Positions 10,582 through 18,586 of a stretch of DNA of 52,419 nt are shown here, in pieces. Both the position numbers and the translations under genes were made by a program. The notes under the pieces were generated by a model that was not told the DNA's origin, made no database searches, and saw only the letters and a program-made list of their open reading frames with translations. Each line of letters starts with the position of its first letter. The stretch's first letter is position 1. Origin of the DNA: Solidesulfovibrio magneticus str. Maddingley MBC34 (GTDB lineage: Bacteria; Desulfobacterota; Desulfovibrionia; Desulfovibrionales; Desulfovibrionaceae); the NCBI GenBank assembly GCA_000307955.1, contig ALAO01000083.1, forward strand, positions 1 through 52,419, written 5' to 3'.

Positions 10582-11621
10582 GCATCGAACTGGTCAAGAC
10601 CGTCAAAGCCGCCGGCTGAGCGGCCAAGATCGCCCCAGGGGACCTGGAGGCCGTCTTGCGGGGGCTTCCCCACATCACCGATCCGCGTCTGCTCACCAGC
10701 CAGGGAGCCAACGAGGACGCCGCTGTGGTGCGGCTTCCCGACGGCCGTGGGCTGGTGCAGACGGTGGATTTCTTCACGCCCATCGTCAACGATCCGTTTC
10801 TTTTTGGCCGCATCGCGGCGGTCAACGCCCTGTCCGACGTCTACGCCATGGGTGGCGTGCCGCTGGCCGCCATGAACATCGTGTGTTTTCCGGCCAAGAC
10901 CATGGACACGGCCATTCTGGGCGAGATCCTGCGCGGGGGGCTTGCGGCGGTGCTGGAAGCCGGGGCCGTGCCGGCCGGGGGACACAGCGTCGAGGACGAC
11001 GAGATCAAATACGGGCTTTCCGTTTCCGGGCTGGTCGAGGCCGACGCCTTTGCCTCCAACACCGGGCTGGTGCCCGGCGACGTGCTGCTTTTGACCAAAC
11101 CGCTGGGGACCGGCGTCCTGGCCACGGCGCTCAAGGGCGATTTCGGCGACAAGGCGGCCTTGGAAGCGCTGCTTGGCCAGTGGGCCGGCCGCTTGAATGC
11201 CGCTGGAGGCCGGGTCATCCGCGAACTCGGCCTGCGGGCCGCCACCGACGTCACCGGCTTTGGCCTGGGCGGCCATGTGCTGGAGATGGCGGCGGCCTCC
11301 AAGGTCGCGGTGGAACTTTCGCTGGAGTCCATCCCTTTTTTGCCCGAGGCCGTGGAACTGGCCGGCTACGGCATGTTGCCGGCCGGCAGTTTCGCCAACA
11401 AGCGCCATTGCGCCACGGAGGTGTCGTGGGCATCGGGCCTGGACCCCATCCGCTGCGATCTGGTGTTCGACGCCCAGACTTCCGGCGGACTGGTGCTGGC
11501 CGTGCCGGCGGAAAAAGTCGCGGCGGCGCAGGCGATGTTGGAAGCAGCCGGCGATCTGGCGGCGGTCATCGGGCGGGTGGCGGAAGCGGAGGAAGGAAAG
11601 GCGCGGCTGCGGATACGTTGA
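10578..11621 (+). CDS. selD: Selenide,water dikinase (selenophosphate synthase), selenocysteine-containing
   Basis: SelD makes selenophosphate from selenide and ATP, the Se donor for selenocysteine tRNA. The full 347-residue product is read through an in-frame TGA at 10617-10619 (codon 14). The local sequence is VKAAG-U-AAKIAPGDLE, where U aligns with catalytic Cys17 of E. coli SelD (HGAGCGCKI) and the Lys three residues later aligns with essential Lys20. Downstream landmarks are normal: QTVDFFTPIVNDPFLFGRIA, AMGGVPLAAMN, AGGHSVEDDEIKYGLSVSG, TDVTGFGLGGH and DPQTSGGLVLAV. ATG 10578 overlaps the preceding stop (ATGA). An annotation that stops at TGA would wrongly begin the gene at 10656 and lose the active-site residue. 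The gene implies sel machinery elsewhere in the genome. Confidence 0.95.
10617..10653 (+). promoter_or_regulatory. Bacterial SECIS-like hairpin after selD UGA codon
   Basis: Directly after the in-frame TGA, CGGCC (10621-10625) can pair with GGCCG (10649-10653), and an inner perfect stem CCAGG/CCTGG (10635-10639, 10643-10647) closes a GGA loop. The apical G residues start 18 bases after the UGA, the same distance as in E. coli fdhF, where SelB recognises the loop. Structure was read by eye, not folded. Confidence 0.75.
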
Positions 11622-11637
11622 TTACACAGCAACTTAT

Positions 11638-13692
11638 CTAAAATGTCCTTGTCAGCGGTGAATCCGCCGGCTCCGGCGTGCTTTTCCGCACGTTCTTGCC
11701 TTCCTTGAACCCCACGATCCCAAACGAACCGTAATGGGTGATCTTGCCCGCCGCCGCTTCCACATCCTTGGCCGCCGTTTCGGGCCGGGCCGCGAATGCC
11801 GCCACAATCCCCTGGCCCCGCTTGGCCACGGCAAACGCCGTGTCGCTCTCCGGCGACAAGGCCAGGGCGTCAACTATGCCCTCGACGGTGATCCGGGGCG
11901 TGCCCACGACCAGCACGTCGCCCTGTCCAAGGACGTCGGCCCCCGTGGCGGCCACGGCGGATTCCTGAACCTGCCGCGCCCCTTCCAGGCCCAGGCCGGC
12001 CAGCAGCCGGGGCACGGCGGCCTGGAGACTTTCGGGCGCGTCGTCGGCCACCAGCACCGTCAGCGCCCGGCTGGCCTTGACCGCGTTGACCGTAGGCGGG
12101 GATTCGGCCGCGTCCAGCAGCCGGAAACAGTCGGCCCCGGGATCAAGGACCGCTCGCACCGGCCTGGCCGGCACGGTCAGCGACACCGTATGCCGCCGGC
12201 CATCCATAATGAAAGTCGTTTCCGTCCGTCCGGCCTCGGTCTCGACGGCAAGGGCCAGACGCAGCAGATACGGTTGGCCGTCCTGGCCGACCACGGCCGT
12301 CACGTCATAACCGCCGGCCGCATTGGGCTTGGCCGCGACCTGTTCCAGCCGCAGGGTCGGGCCGCCCGGGCGCGTCAGCCATTGGCGGAAAAAGCGCCGG
12401 CTGCGCGCCGCGTCGAAACCAGGCCGTCCGGCATAGACGCGGCGGATGTCCTCCCAGGAGGCGGGCTTGAAAAGACGCGCGGCATAAAGCTGACGCAGAC
12501 CCTGCCAAAAGGCGGCCTCGCCGACGAAACCGCGCAGCATGTGGAAGACGAACATCGCCTTGCCGTAACCGACCGCCTGGCTGGCCGGGGAAAACCGCCC
12601 GCCGAAGCGGTCAAGCGGCATGTCCTCGCCCTGGCCGGCCAAGGCGGCAAAGGCGCGCAAGGTTTTCAGGCGATACTCCCGGGCCGCCTGGGGCGACTCC
12701 TCCTCCTTGGCCAAATAATCGGCCACATAGGTGGTCAGCCCCTCGCACCAGTTGCCCCCGGCGTCGTCCACCAGCACGCCGTTGCCCCACCAGGAATGGG
12801 CGATCTCGTGGCGCAGGCTGGTGGCCGGAATAAAGGGCAAGGCGATGACCTGGGAGCCGAGCAGCGTGTAGGACGGCAGGCCGTAGCCCGTGGGCAGCGG
12901 ATTTTCCGCCACCGCGAACTTCGTAAAGGCATAGGGTCCGTGCAGATCGGCGTAAAAGCGCAAATACTTGGCCGAAGCGGCCAGATAGGTCGACGCCAGC
13001 CGGCTCGACTGGGCCAGCAGGAAGGTCTGGACCAGGGCCGGCGCGTCGCTGGCCTCGGAAAGCGCGTAAGGCGCCAGGCAAAGCCCCAGCCGGCCCACGG
13101 GCTTGGGGATGTCCCAGGTGGTGACGGTCCGCCCGTCCTGGGCGTCAATCCGTCCGAGCGTTCCCTGGGTGACGGCCTTGACGCCGGCCGGGGCGCTCAA
13201 GCGCAGATGGTAGGCGTTGGCCGCGCCCGCAAGCCACGGATGCCAAAGGCTCCCGGGCATGAGCATGGCCCAGTCCGGGCCGCAGACCGCGTCCGAGGAC
13301 AAGCCGCCGGGATTGTCCATGGAGACCGGCAGTTCGTCCGGCGGCGCGGCAAGCGGCAGAACATAGTCCAGCCGGATCGACGGCGTCCCGGGCGGCGTAC
13401 GGAAGCGGACGGTTTCCCTGGCGCGCCGGAAGACAACAGCGACGTCGCCGGCGGTTAGACGCAGGTCCCTGACCGAGGGCGACAGGGTGACGACATGCTC
13501 GCCCTGCCCGCCAGGAAGGATCAACGTCGCCGTGACGGCCAGGGTACTGGCGGCGGGATCGAAACGCGCATCAATCGTGTGGACGACGGGCGCGGCCAGA
13601 CAAGGGACGCTCGTTTTCGCCAGCAGCACCATCGCCCACAGCAGAACGACCAACCAACACCGCCCCCCGACTTTCGTCCCGCCTCGTTCCAT
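11638..13692 (-). CDS. Exported M1-family-like metallopeptidase with extra C-terminal domain
   Basis: Gluzincin-type peptidase of 684 residues. A cleavable signal peptide (WLVVLLWAMVLLAKTSVPCLA) points to the periplasm. The zinc site is LRHEIAHSWWGNGV (HExxH), with the third ligand Glu about 20 residues later in NWCEGLTTYVADYLAKE; M1 enzymes carry HExxHx18E. No clear GxMEN exopeptidase motif was seen, so peptide specificity is uncertain. The last 140 or so residues (from SRALTVLVADDAPE) form a separate alpha/beta-looking region not typical of M1. ATG 13692 has GGGAG at 7 bases; an in-frame TTG two codons earlier also exists. It converges with selD across a 16-base gap and is followed upstream by an unrelated hydrolase. 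Confidence 0.87.
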   Translation of the reverse strand: MERGGTKVGGRCWLVVLLWAMVLLAKTSVPCLAAPVVHTIDARFDPAASTLAVTATLILPGGQGEHVVTLSPSVRDLRLTAGDVAVVFRRARETVRFRTPPGTPSIRLDYVLPLAAPPDELPVSMDNPGGLSSDAVCGPDWAMLMPGSLWHPWLAGAANAYHLRLSAPAGVKAVTQGTLGRIDAQDGRTVTTWDIPKPVGRLGLCLAPYALSEASDAPALVQTFLLAQSSRLASTYLAASAKYLRFYADLHGPYAFTKFAVAENPLPTGYGLPSYTLLGSQVIALPFIPATSLRHEIAHSWWGNGVLVDDAGGNWCEGLTTYVADYLAKEEESPQAAREYRLKTLRAFAALAGQGEDMPLDRFGGRFSPASQAVGYGKAMFVFHMLRGFVGEAAFWQGLRQLYAARLFKPASWEDIRRVYAGRPGFDAARSRRFFRQWLTRPGGPTLRLEQVAAKPNAAGGYDVTAVVGQDGQPYLLRLALAVETEAGRTETTFIMDGRRHTVSLTVPARPVRAVLDPGADCFRLLDAAESPPTVNAVKASRALTVLVADDAPESLQAAVPRLLAGLGLEGARQVQESAVAATGADVLGQGDVLVVGTPRITVEGIVDALALSPESDTAFAVAKRGQGIVAAFAARPETAAKDVEAAAGKITHYGSFGIVGFKEGKNVRKSTPEPADSPLTRTF

Positions 13693-13723
13693 GACCAAGC
13701 TCCCGTGCCGTGATGGCGGCTGC

Positions 13724-14317
13724 TTACAGTGTCCTGCCTTCTATCGCTGTCATGCACAGCGCGGCAATTTGCCGTCTGGCCAATGCCGCGTCATAGCCCG
13801 GCGAAAGGGCGTTCATGAAGCCATGGGCCGCACCCGCCACGACCACGGTCCGCACCGTCTCCGAAGCAATGGCCGCCGCCACGGCGCGCGGATCAAAAGC
13901 CGCCTCATGTTCGACGAATATCGCCTCCACCCGGCAACGCGGCCGCAAGTCCAGATAATGGCGGATGCGTGAGCCGTAGAACAGCACGAGCCGACTGTCC
14001 GGGTGGCACTGCTGCCCGGCGGCGAAAAGCCAGGCCGCCGTGGCCCCGACGCTAAAGCCCACAAGCGTCACTGGCTCCCCGGCCGCCGCCAGGACAATCC
14101 GCTCGGCATAAGCCTCCAGACCCGGCCCGGCCACGAAGGCGGCGTGGGAGGCCTGCTCCGTGGCATGGGGGCTGCCTTCGCCCGGCCAGGGCGAGAGAAA
14201 CTCGGCCTCGCCGCCGAGGTCGGCCGCCAAGGCGCGAAGCGCCGGGGTCAGGCCGTAAATGTCGGCCGCGATAAATAGCCGTCGCCCTCGCCCGCTCTTC
14301 ACGGTCACGGCAGACAC
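13724..14317 (-). CDS. Dienelactone-hydrolase-like alpha/beta hydrolase
   Basis: A 197-residue alpha/beta hydrolase of the dienelactone hydrolase group. It has the nucleophile elbow GFSVGATAAW (Ser near residue 89) and a late catalytic His in VAGAAHGFMNALSP, with an acid likely in the intervening strand region. Note that the Gly-x-Ser-x-Gly is GFSVG with Ser in place of the Cys used by classical dienelactone hydrolases, which suggests an esterase-type activity; substrate unknown. The start is GTG at 14317, overlapping the end of the upstream gene by 13 bases. GTG 14308 would give a GTGA 4-base overlap and is equally possible. Confidence 0.82.
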   Translation of the reverse strand: MSAVTVKSGRGRRLFIAADIYGLTPALRALAADLGGEAEFLSPWPGEGSPHATEQASHAAFVAGPGLEAYAERIVLAAAGEPVTLVGFSVGATAAWLFAAGQQCHPDSRLVLFYGSRIRHYLDLRPRCRVEAIFVEHEAAFDPRAVAAAIASETVRTVVVAGAAHGFMNALSPGYDAALARRQIAALCMTAIEGRTL

Positions 14318-14847
14318 TTCACGGCGTCGAGCTTCCAGGCCCCGGCCTCCCGGACCATGACGAAGCGCGCCGAGGGGCTGGCCGCGCCCGGCCAGAAATA
14401 GGCGATGTCCGCTCGATCGGCCGCCCCGGCCGTGGTGCGGTAGCCGTAAGGCGCGTCGGACTCGTCCTGGGCGCAGGTGAGCGGATTGTAGTCCAGGCCG
14501 CAGATTTCGCCCGGGACATAGCGCCCCTTGCAGTTGTCGCGCACGGCTTTGCGCTCCTGCTCGGCCAGATCCTGGCGCAGCCGGGCGGTGGTCAGCTCGC
14601 GCGCCAGGGCGGCGTCGCCCTTGCCGCCGCCGGGGCGGCCAAGCACGGCGGCAACCAGTCCGTAGCGCTTTTCCGAAAGCCGCAGCACCTTGTCCAGGGC
14701 TTTCTCCGCCTCGGCGGCGGCCGGATGAGGCCGGCCGGTCGCCGGCTTGGCCGGGTCGCCGCCATTGGGCGGGCCAGCCAGGGAACTCGCCGCGCCAACC
14801 ACCAACAGCGCCACCACCAACAGCGCCGTGCCAAATAATCTACCCAT
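14305..14847 (-). CDS. Small exported protein of unknown function
   Basis: A 180-residue protein with a clear signal peptide (MGRLFGTALLVVALLVVGAA, cleavage near LAG-PP), so periplasmic or outer-surface. The mature part has a Pro/Ala-rich start, an Arg/Ala/Glu helical middle, and a C-terminal part with four Cys (DNCKGRYVPGEICGLDYNPL, PLTCAQDE and the final KCLP), consistent with two disulfides. No family is recognised. ATG 14847 has AAGGAG upstream; the longer in-frame reading to 15045 lacks a ribosome site and runs into the rpsT terminator. It may be co-transcribed with the downstream hydrolase gene, whose start overlaps its stop. Confidence 0.8.
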   Translation of the reverse strand: MGRLFGTALLVVALLVVGAASSLAGPPNGGDPAKPATGRPHPAAAEAEKALDKVLRLSEKRYGLVAAVLGRPGGGKGDAALARELTTARLRQDLAEQERKAVRDNCKGRYVPGEICGLDYNPLTCAQDESDAPYGYRTTAGAADRADIAYFWPGAASPSARFVMVREAGAWKLDAVKCLP

Positions 14848-15003
14848 ATCCCGCTCCTTAAGTATCCGTCGCCCGACTCTGCCCAGCCCTAGGCGCAAGC
14901 GCCAGTCAAAATCCGCCCCGGCACAAGCCTCCGACGATACCGCACCGGCTGGCCAAACCGCCGTCGCAGCCGCCGCGCCCGACCAAACCGCCGCCAAACG
15001 CCA

Positions 15004-15035
15004 AAAGCCCGCCGCGAAACATCGCGGCGGGCTTT
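15004..15035 (-). terminator. Rho-independent terminator of rpsT
   Basis: Perfect 14-bp stem AAAGCCCGCCGCGA/TCGCGGCGGGCTTT with a 4-base loop, about 25 bases past the rpsT stop. On the minus strand the right arm ends in TTT. Strong stem, short U-tract. Confidence 0.85.
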
Positions 15036-15060
15036 GGAAAAACACCAGTAAACCGGAAGA

Positions 15061-15330
15061 CTAGGCCGATTTGGCCTTGCTGACGGCAGTGGACAGCCGC
15101 GAGATGTTGCGGGCGGCGGTCTTCCAGTGAATGATCTTTTTGGTGGCGGCCTTGTCGAGCACCTTGGTGGCGGTCAGCAGGGCGGTTTCGGCGGCAGCGG
15201 CGTCCCCGCCGATCAGGGCGGCGCGCACGGCCTTGATGACGTTACGCACGCGGGTCTTGACCGCCCGGTTGCGAGCCCGGGCCAAGAGGTTTTGACGATG
15301 CCGTTTGATGGCGGATTTATGATTGGCCAA
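15061..15330 (-). CDS. rpsT: 30S ribosomal protein S20
   Basis: Ribosomal protein S20, an 89-residue basic helical primary 16S-binding protein. The sequence [20 protein letters not shown] is diagnostic and length is normal. The start codon is TTG (15328-15330) with GGAGG 8 bases upstream. E. coli rpsT also starts with UUG, where the poor start contributes to autogenous control, so the feature is conserved. The gene is bracketed by its own promoter (15369-15396) and terminator (15004-15035), making it a monocistronic unit between glyS and the exported-protein gene. Confidence 0.98.
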   Translation of the reverse strand: MANHKSAIKRHRQNLLARARNRAVKTRVRNVIKAVRAALIGGDAAAAETALLTATKVLDKAATKKIIHWKTAARNISRLSTAVSKAKSA

Positions 15331-15368
15331 GGATCGTTCCTCCGTGAAGTGTTCGCTGAAGCAGGGTT

Positions 15369-15396
15369 AGCTAGCCCAATGCGCCAACCCTGTCAA
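15369..15396 (-). promoter_or_regulatory. Candidate rpsT promoter
   Basis: On the minus strand: consensus -35 TTGACA (15396-15391), 16-base spacer, -10-like CTAGCT (15374-15369), then AACCCTGCTT. The same layout precedes rpsU and infA. It lies immediately after the glyS stop, 39 bases from the rpsT start. Confidence 0.65.
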
Positions 15397-15412
15397 GCCA
15401 TTTATGCGGATA

Positions 15413-17506
15413 TTACATCTGCAGGGCGGCGAAATCCGCCACCCGGCCCAGACGGTCAACCAGCGACTTGAGCAGATTGAGGCGGTTAAGCCGCATATCC
15501 ATGTCGTCGCACATGACCATGACGTTGTCGAAGAAGGCGTCCACCGACGGCCGCAGCTCGTACAACAGCTCCAGCACCGCGCCGTAGTCGCCGGCATCAA
15601 AGAGGGCGTCAAAGCGCGGGAAGACGTCCTGGCACACCGCCGCCAGATCCTTCTCGGCCTGCTCTTCCAGCAGCGCCGCCTTGACCACGCCGGTCAGGGG
15701 CACGCCGGCTCCCACGCCCTGCTTGCGGATGATGTTGGCGGCCCGCTTGAAGGTCAGCACGGCCTGATCGAAGTCCGGCTTGGCGGCGAATCCGGCCAGG
15801 GCGGCCAGACGGGCCGACAGCGCGGCGATGTCGGTGTAGGACGCGCCCAGGGCCGCTTCCACCACCAGGGTGTCGTAGCCCTGGCCGGCAAAGTAGGCCT
15901 TGAGGCGCTGGCCGAAGAAATCGAGGAGCTTGGCCAGGACGTGGGTGCGGTCCACCTTGAACTTCACCTCGCCATACCCGTCGATGGCCCCCTGCAGGAG
16001 TTCCATGAGGTCCAGGCGCAAGCCGTGCTCGATGACCACGCGGCAGATGCCCAGGGCCGCCCGGCGCAGGGCGTAGGGGTCGGCCGCGCCCGTCGGGGCC
16101 ATGTCCAGGCCGAAGCAGCCGGCCAGGGTGTCGGCCTTGTCGGCGATGGACAGGATGGCTCCAGCCAGGGTAGCCGGCGCCAGGCTGTCCGGTCCGGCCG
16201 GCAGGTACTGCTCGGCCACGGCCCGGGAGGCCGTCTTGGACTGGCCCTTGCGGCGCAGGTAAATGCCGCCCATGACGCCTTGGAGCTCGGCGAATTCGCC
16301 CACCATGTCCGAGACGAGATCGACCTTGGCCAATCCGCCGGCCTGGGAGGCGTCCAACATGATCTCGGGCTTGCCGGCCTGTTCGGCGATAAGCCCGCAT
16401 AGCCGTTCCAGCCGCTTGCCCTTGTCGCGCATGGAGCCAAGGCCGGCCAGGAAGACCACGCTTTCCAGCTTTTTCTGCCAGGTTTCCAGGCTGGCCGACA
16501 GGTCGGCTTCCCAGAAGAACCGGGCGTCTTCCAGACGGGCCGTCAGCACCCGCTGCCAGCCCCGGCGCACCAGCTCGACATTGCCCGGCACAAGGCCAAG
16601 GGTCGTCAGGAAAACGGGCAACAGCCCGCCCTTGCCGTCTTCCACGGCAAAGCTCTTCTGATGGCTCTCCATGCTGGTGATGAGCACTTCACGGGGCACA
16701 TCGAGGAATTTGGGGTCAAACCGGCCAAGCAGCACCACCGGATGTTCGGTGAGGCCGGTGACCTCGGCCAAAAGGGCCGGGTTGATGACGGCCGTGCCGC
16801 CGGCTTCCTTGGCCAGGGCTTCGGCCTGGGAGCGCACGATGCCTTCGCGTTCCCGGGCGTCGAGGACGACCTTGCCCTTGTCGCGGATGATGTCGAAATA
16901 GGCGGCCGCCGTGGGAACCTCGAAGGGGCCGGGGCCCATGATACGCTGGCCGTAGGTGACGCGGCCCGAAACGATGTCGTCGAGCCGGAACGGCACGACG
17001 GCGTCGTCCAAAAGGGCCAAAAACCAGTGCACCGGCCGGCCGAAGGCGAACTCGCGGCTGCCCCAGCGCATGCGCTTGGGGAAGGAGAGCTTTTTGACCG
17101 CCTCCAGGCACAGGGCCGGCAGGAGGTCGATGGCGGCTTCGCCGCCGGTGGTCTTGCGAAGCGCCAGATAGCGGCCCTTGGGCGTGTCCATGACGAAGAC
17201 GGCGGCCACGTCCAGGCCCTGGCCCTTGGCAAAGCCCTCGGCGGCCTTGGTGGGCGCGCCGGCGGCGTCGAAGCCCACCTTCTCGGGCGGCCCGCTGACG
17301 ACTTCCTCTTCCCGGCGGGCGGCGGCGGCCATGTCGGGCACGCTGACCACCAGACGCCGGGGCGTGGCAAAGGCGGCCACGGCCCCGCAGTCGACCTTGG
17401 CCTGGGCCAGCCCCTCGGCAAAGAGCTTTTTCACCTCATCGACGAGCCCGGGCAGGAACCGGGCCGGCATCTCCTCGAATCCGATCTCGAACAGAAAATG
17501 GGACAT
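15413..17506 (-). CDS. glyS: Glycyl-tRNA synthetase beta subunit
   Basis: Beta subunit (697 residues, normal length) of the bacterial alpha2beta2 glycyl-tRNA synthetase, responsible for tRNA binding. The N-terminus MSHFLFEIGFEEMPARFLPG is diagnostic for GlyS, and the DALR-like anticodon-binding region occupies the C-terminal third. ATG 17506 has AAAGGAA upstream. It starts 12 bases after glyQ, so the two subunits are made from one message in stoichiometric order. Its stop sits just before the rpsT promoter. Confidence 0.98.
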   Translation of the reverse strand: MSHFLFEIGFEEMPARFLPGLVDEVKKLFAEGLAQAKVDCGAVAAFATPRRLVVSVPDMAAAARREEEVVSGPPEKVGFDAAGAPTKAAEGFAKGQGLDVAAVFVMDTPKGRYLALRKTTGGEAAIDLLPALCLEAVKKLSFPKRMRWGSREFAFGRPVHWFLALLDDAVVPFRLDDIVSGRVTYGQRIMGPGPFEVPTAAAYFDIIRDKGKVVLDAREREGIVRSQAEALAKEAGGTAVINPALLAEVTGLTEHPVVLLGRFDPKFLDVPREVLITSMESHQKSFAVEDGKGGLLPVFLTTLGLVPGNVELVRRGWQRVLTARLEDARFFWEADLSASLETWQKKLESVVFLAGLGSMRDKGKRLERLCGLIAEQAGKPEIMLDASQAGGLAKVDLVSDMVGEFAELQGVMGGIYLRRKGQSKTASRAVAEQYLPAGPDSLAPATLAGAILSIADKADTLAGCFGLDMAPTGAADPYALRRAALGICRVVIEHGLRLDLMELLQGAIDGYGEVKFKVDRTHVLAKLLDFFGQRLKAYFAGQGYDTLVVEAALGASYTDIAALSARLAALAGFAAKPDFDQAVLTFKRAANIIRKQGVGAGVPLTGVVKAALLEEQAEKDLAAVCQDVFPRFDALFDAGDYGAVLELLYELRPSVDAFFDNVMVMCDDMDMRLNRLNLLKSLVDRLGRVADFAALQM

Positions 17507-17518
17507 GGCGTGGTTCCT

Positions 17519-18391
17519 TTAGCCTTTGTTGAGCAGGGGATAGTCGAGTTCCTTGCGCTGGGCGGCGTAAAGCCGGGCCAGCGCCGAGGCCAGGGCCCGC
17601 ACCCGGCCGATGTAGCCGGTGCGCTCGGTGATGGAGATGGCTCCCCGGGCTTCGAGCATGTTGAAGGCGTGGGAACACTTGAGGCAGTAGTCATAGGCCG
17701 GCCAGGGCAGACCCAGTTCGCACAGCCGCTTGCACTCCTTCTCGCAGGCATTGAAGTGCGCCAGGAGCATGGCGGCGTCGGATTCCTCGAAATTGTAGCG
17801 CGAATGTTCGTACTCGCCGCGCTGGTGCACCTGGCCGTAGGTGACCCGGTCGTTCCAGTCCAGGTCGTAGACCGAATCCTTTTGCTGCAGGTACATGCTG
17901 ATGCGCTCAAGGCCGTAGGTGATCTCCACCGAGACCGGCGACAGGTCGATGCCGCCCACCTGCTGGAAGTAGGTGAACTGGGTGGCTTCCATGCCGTCGA
18001 GCCAGACTTCCCAGCCCAGGCCCCAGGCCCCAAGGGTGGGGGATTCCCAGTCGTCCTCGACGAAGCGCACGTCGTGGTCCGAGGCGGAAAGCCCTATGGC
18101 GGCCAAGCTTTGCAGGTAGAGGTCCTGGATGTTGTCCGGCGAAGGCTTAAGGATCACCTGGAACTGGTAATAGTGCTGCAGGCGGTTGGGATTTTCGCCG
18201 TAGCGGCCGTCGGTGGGGCGGCGCGAGGGCTGCACGTAGGCGACGTTCCAGGGTTCGGGACCGATGACCCGGAAAAACGTATGCGGATTGAAGGTGCCGG
18301 CCCCGACCTCGCTGTCGTAGGGCTGGACCACCAGGCAACCGGACTTGGCCCAGAAGTTTTGCAGCGTCAAAATGACATCCTGAAAGTACAT
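17519..18391 (-). CDS. glyQ: Glycyl-tRNA synthetase alpha subunit
   Basis: Catalytic alpha subunit of heterotetrameric glycyl-tRNA synthetase. The 290-residue product begins [19 protein letters not shown] and contains [17 protein letters not shown] and [20 protein letters not shown], all hallmarks of GlyQ. ATG 18391 has CGGAG upstream; a longer in-frame reading to 18457 has a proline-rich leader with no support. It is read with glyS. No T-box leader was recognised upstream, as expected outside Firmicutes. Confidence 0.98.
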   Translation of the reverse strand: MYFQDVILTLQNFWAKSGCLVVQPYDSEVGAGTFNPHTFFRVIGPEPWNVAYVQPSRRPTDGRYGENPNRLQHYYQFQVILKPSPDNIQDLYLQSLAAIGLSASDHDVRFVEDDWESPTLGAWGLGWEVWLDGMEATQFTYFQQVGGIDLSPVSVEITYGLERISMYLQQKDSVYDLDWNDRVTYGQVHQRGEYEHSRYNFEESDAAMLLAHFNACEKECKRLCELGLPWPAYDYCLKCSHAFNMLEARGAISITERTGYIGRVRALASALARLYAAQRKELDYPLLNKG

Positions 18392-18586
18392 GCTCGCTCC
18401 GATTTCAAGGTTTCGCCGCCGGCCGGGCAGCGGCGGCGACGGGGCGGGCCGGCGCACGCGCCGCGCCCCGCGAAAAAACGTCCCGGCCAGATAAATTCCG
18501 TTGTCCAGGCCGCTTGCCGGCTCCGCGTTGACCGCGCCTAGCCGCCGACGCGGTCCAGACCAAAAAAACGTCGGGCGGCCCCCAAC

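Noticed and set aside
10656-11621. Short SelD beginning at 10656
   Set aside because: It lacks the catalytic Sec/Cys and the Lys region; upstream in-frame sequence through TGA matches SelD N-termini exactly.
18392-18586. T-box riboswitch upstream of glyQ
   Set aside because: No T-box sequence or specifier hairpin recognised; the region is only GC-rich intergenic sequence.
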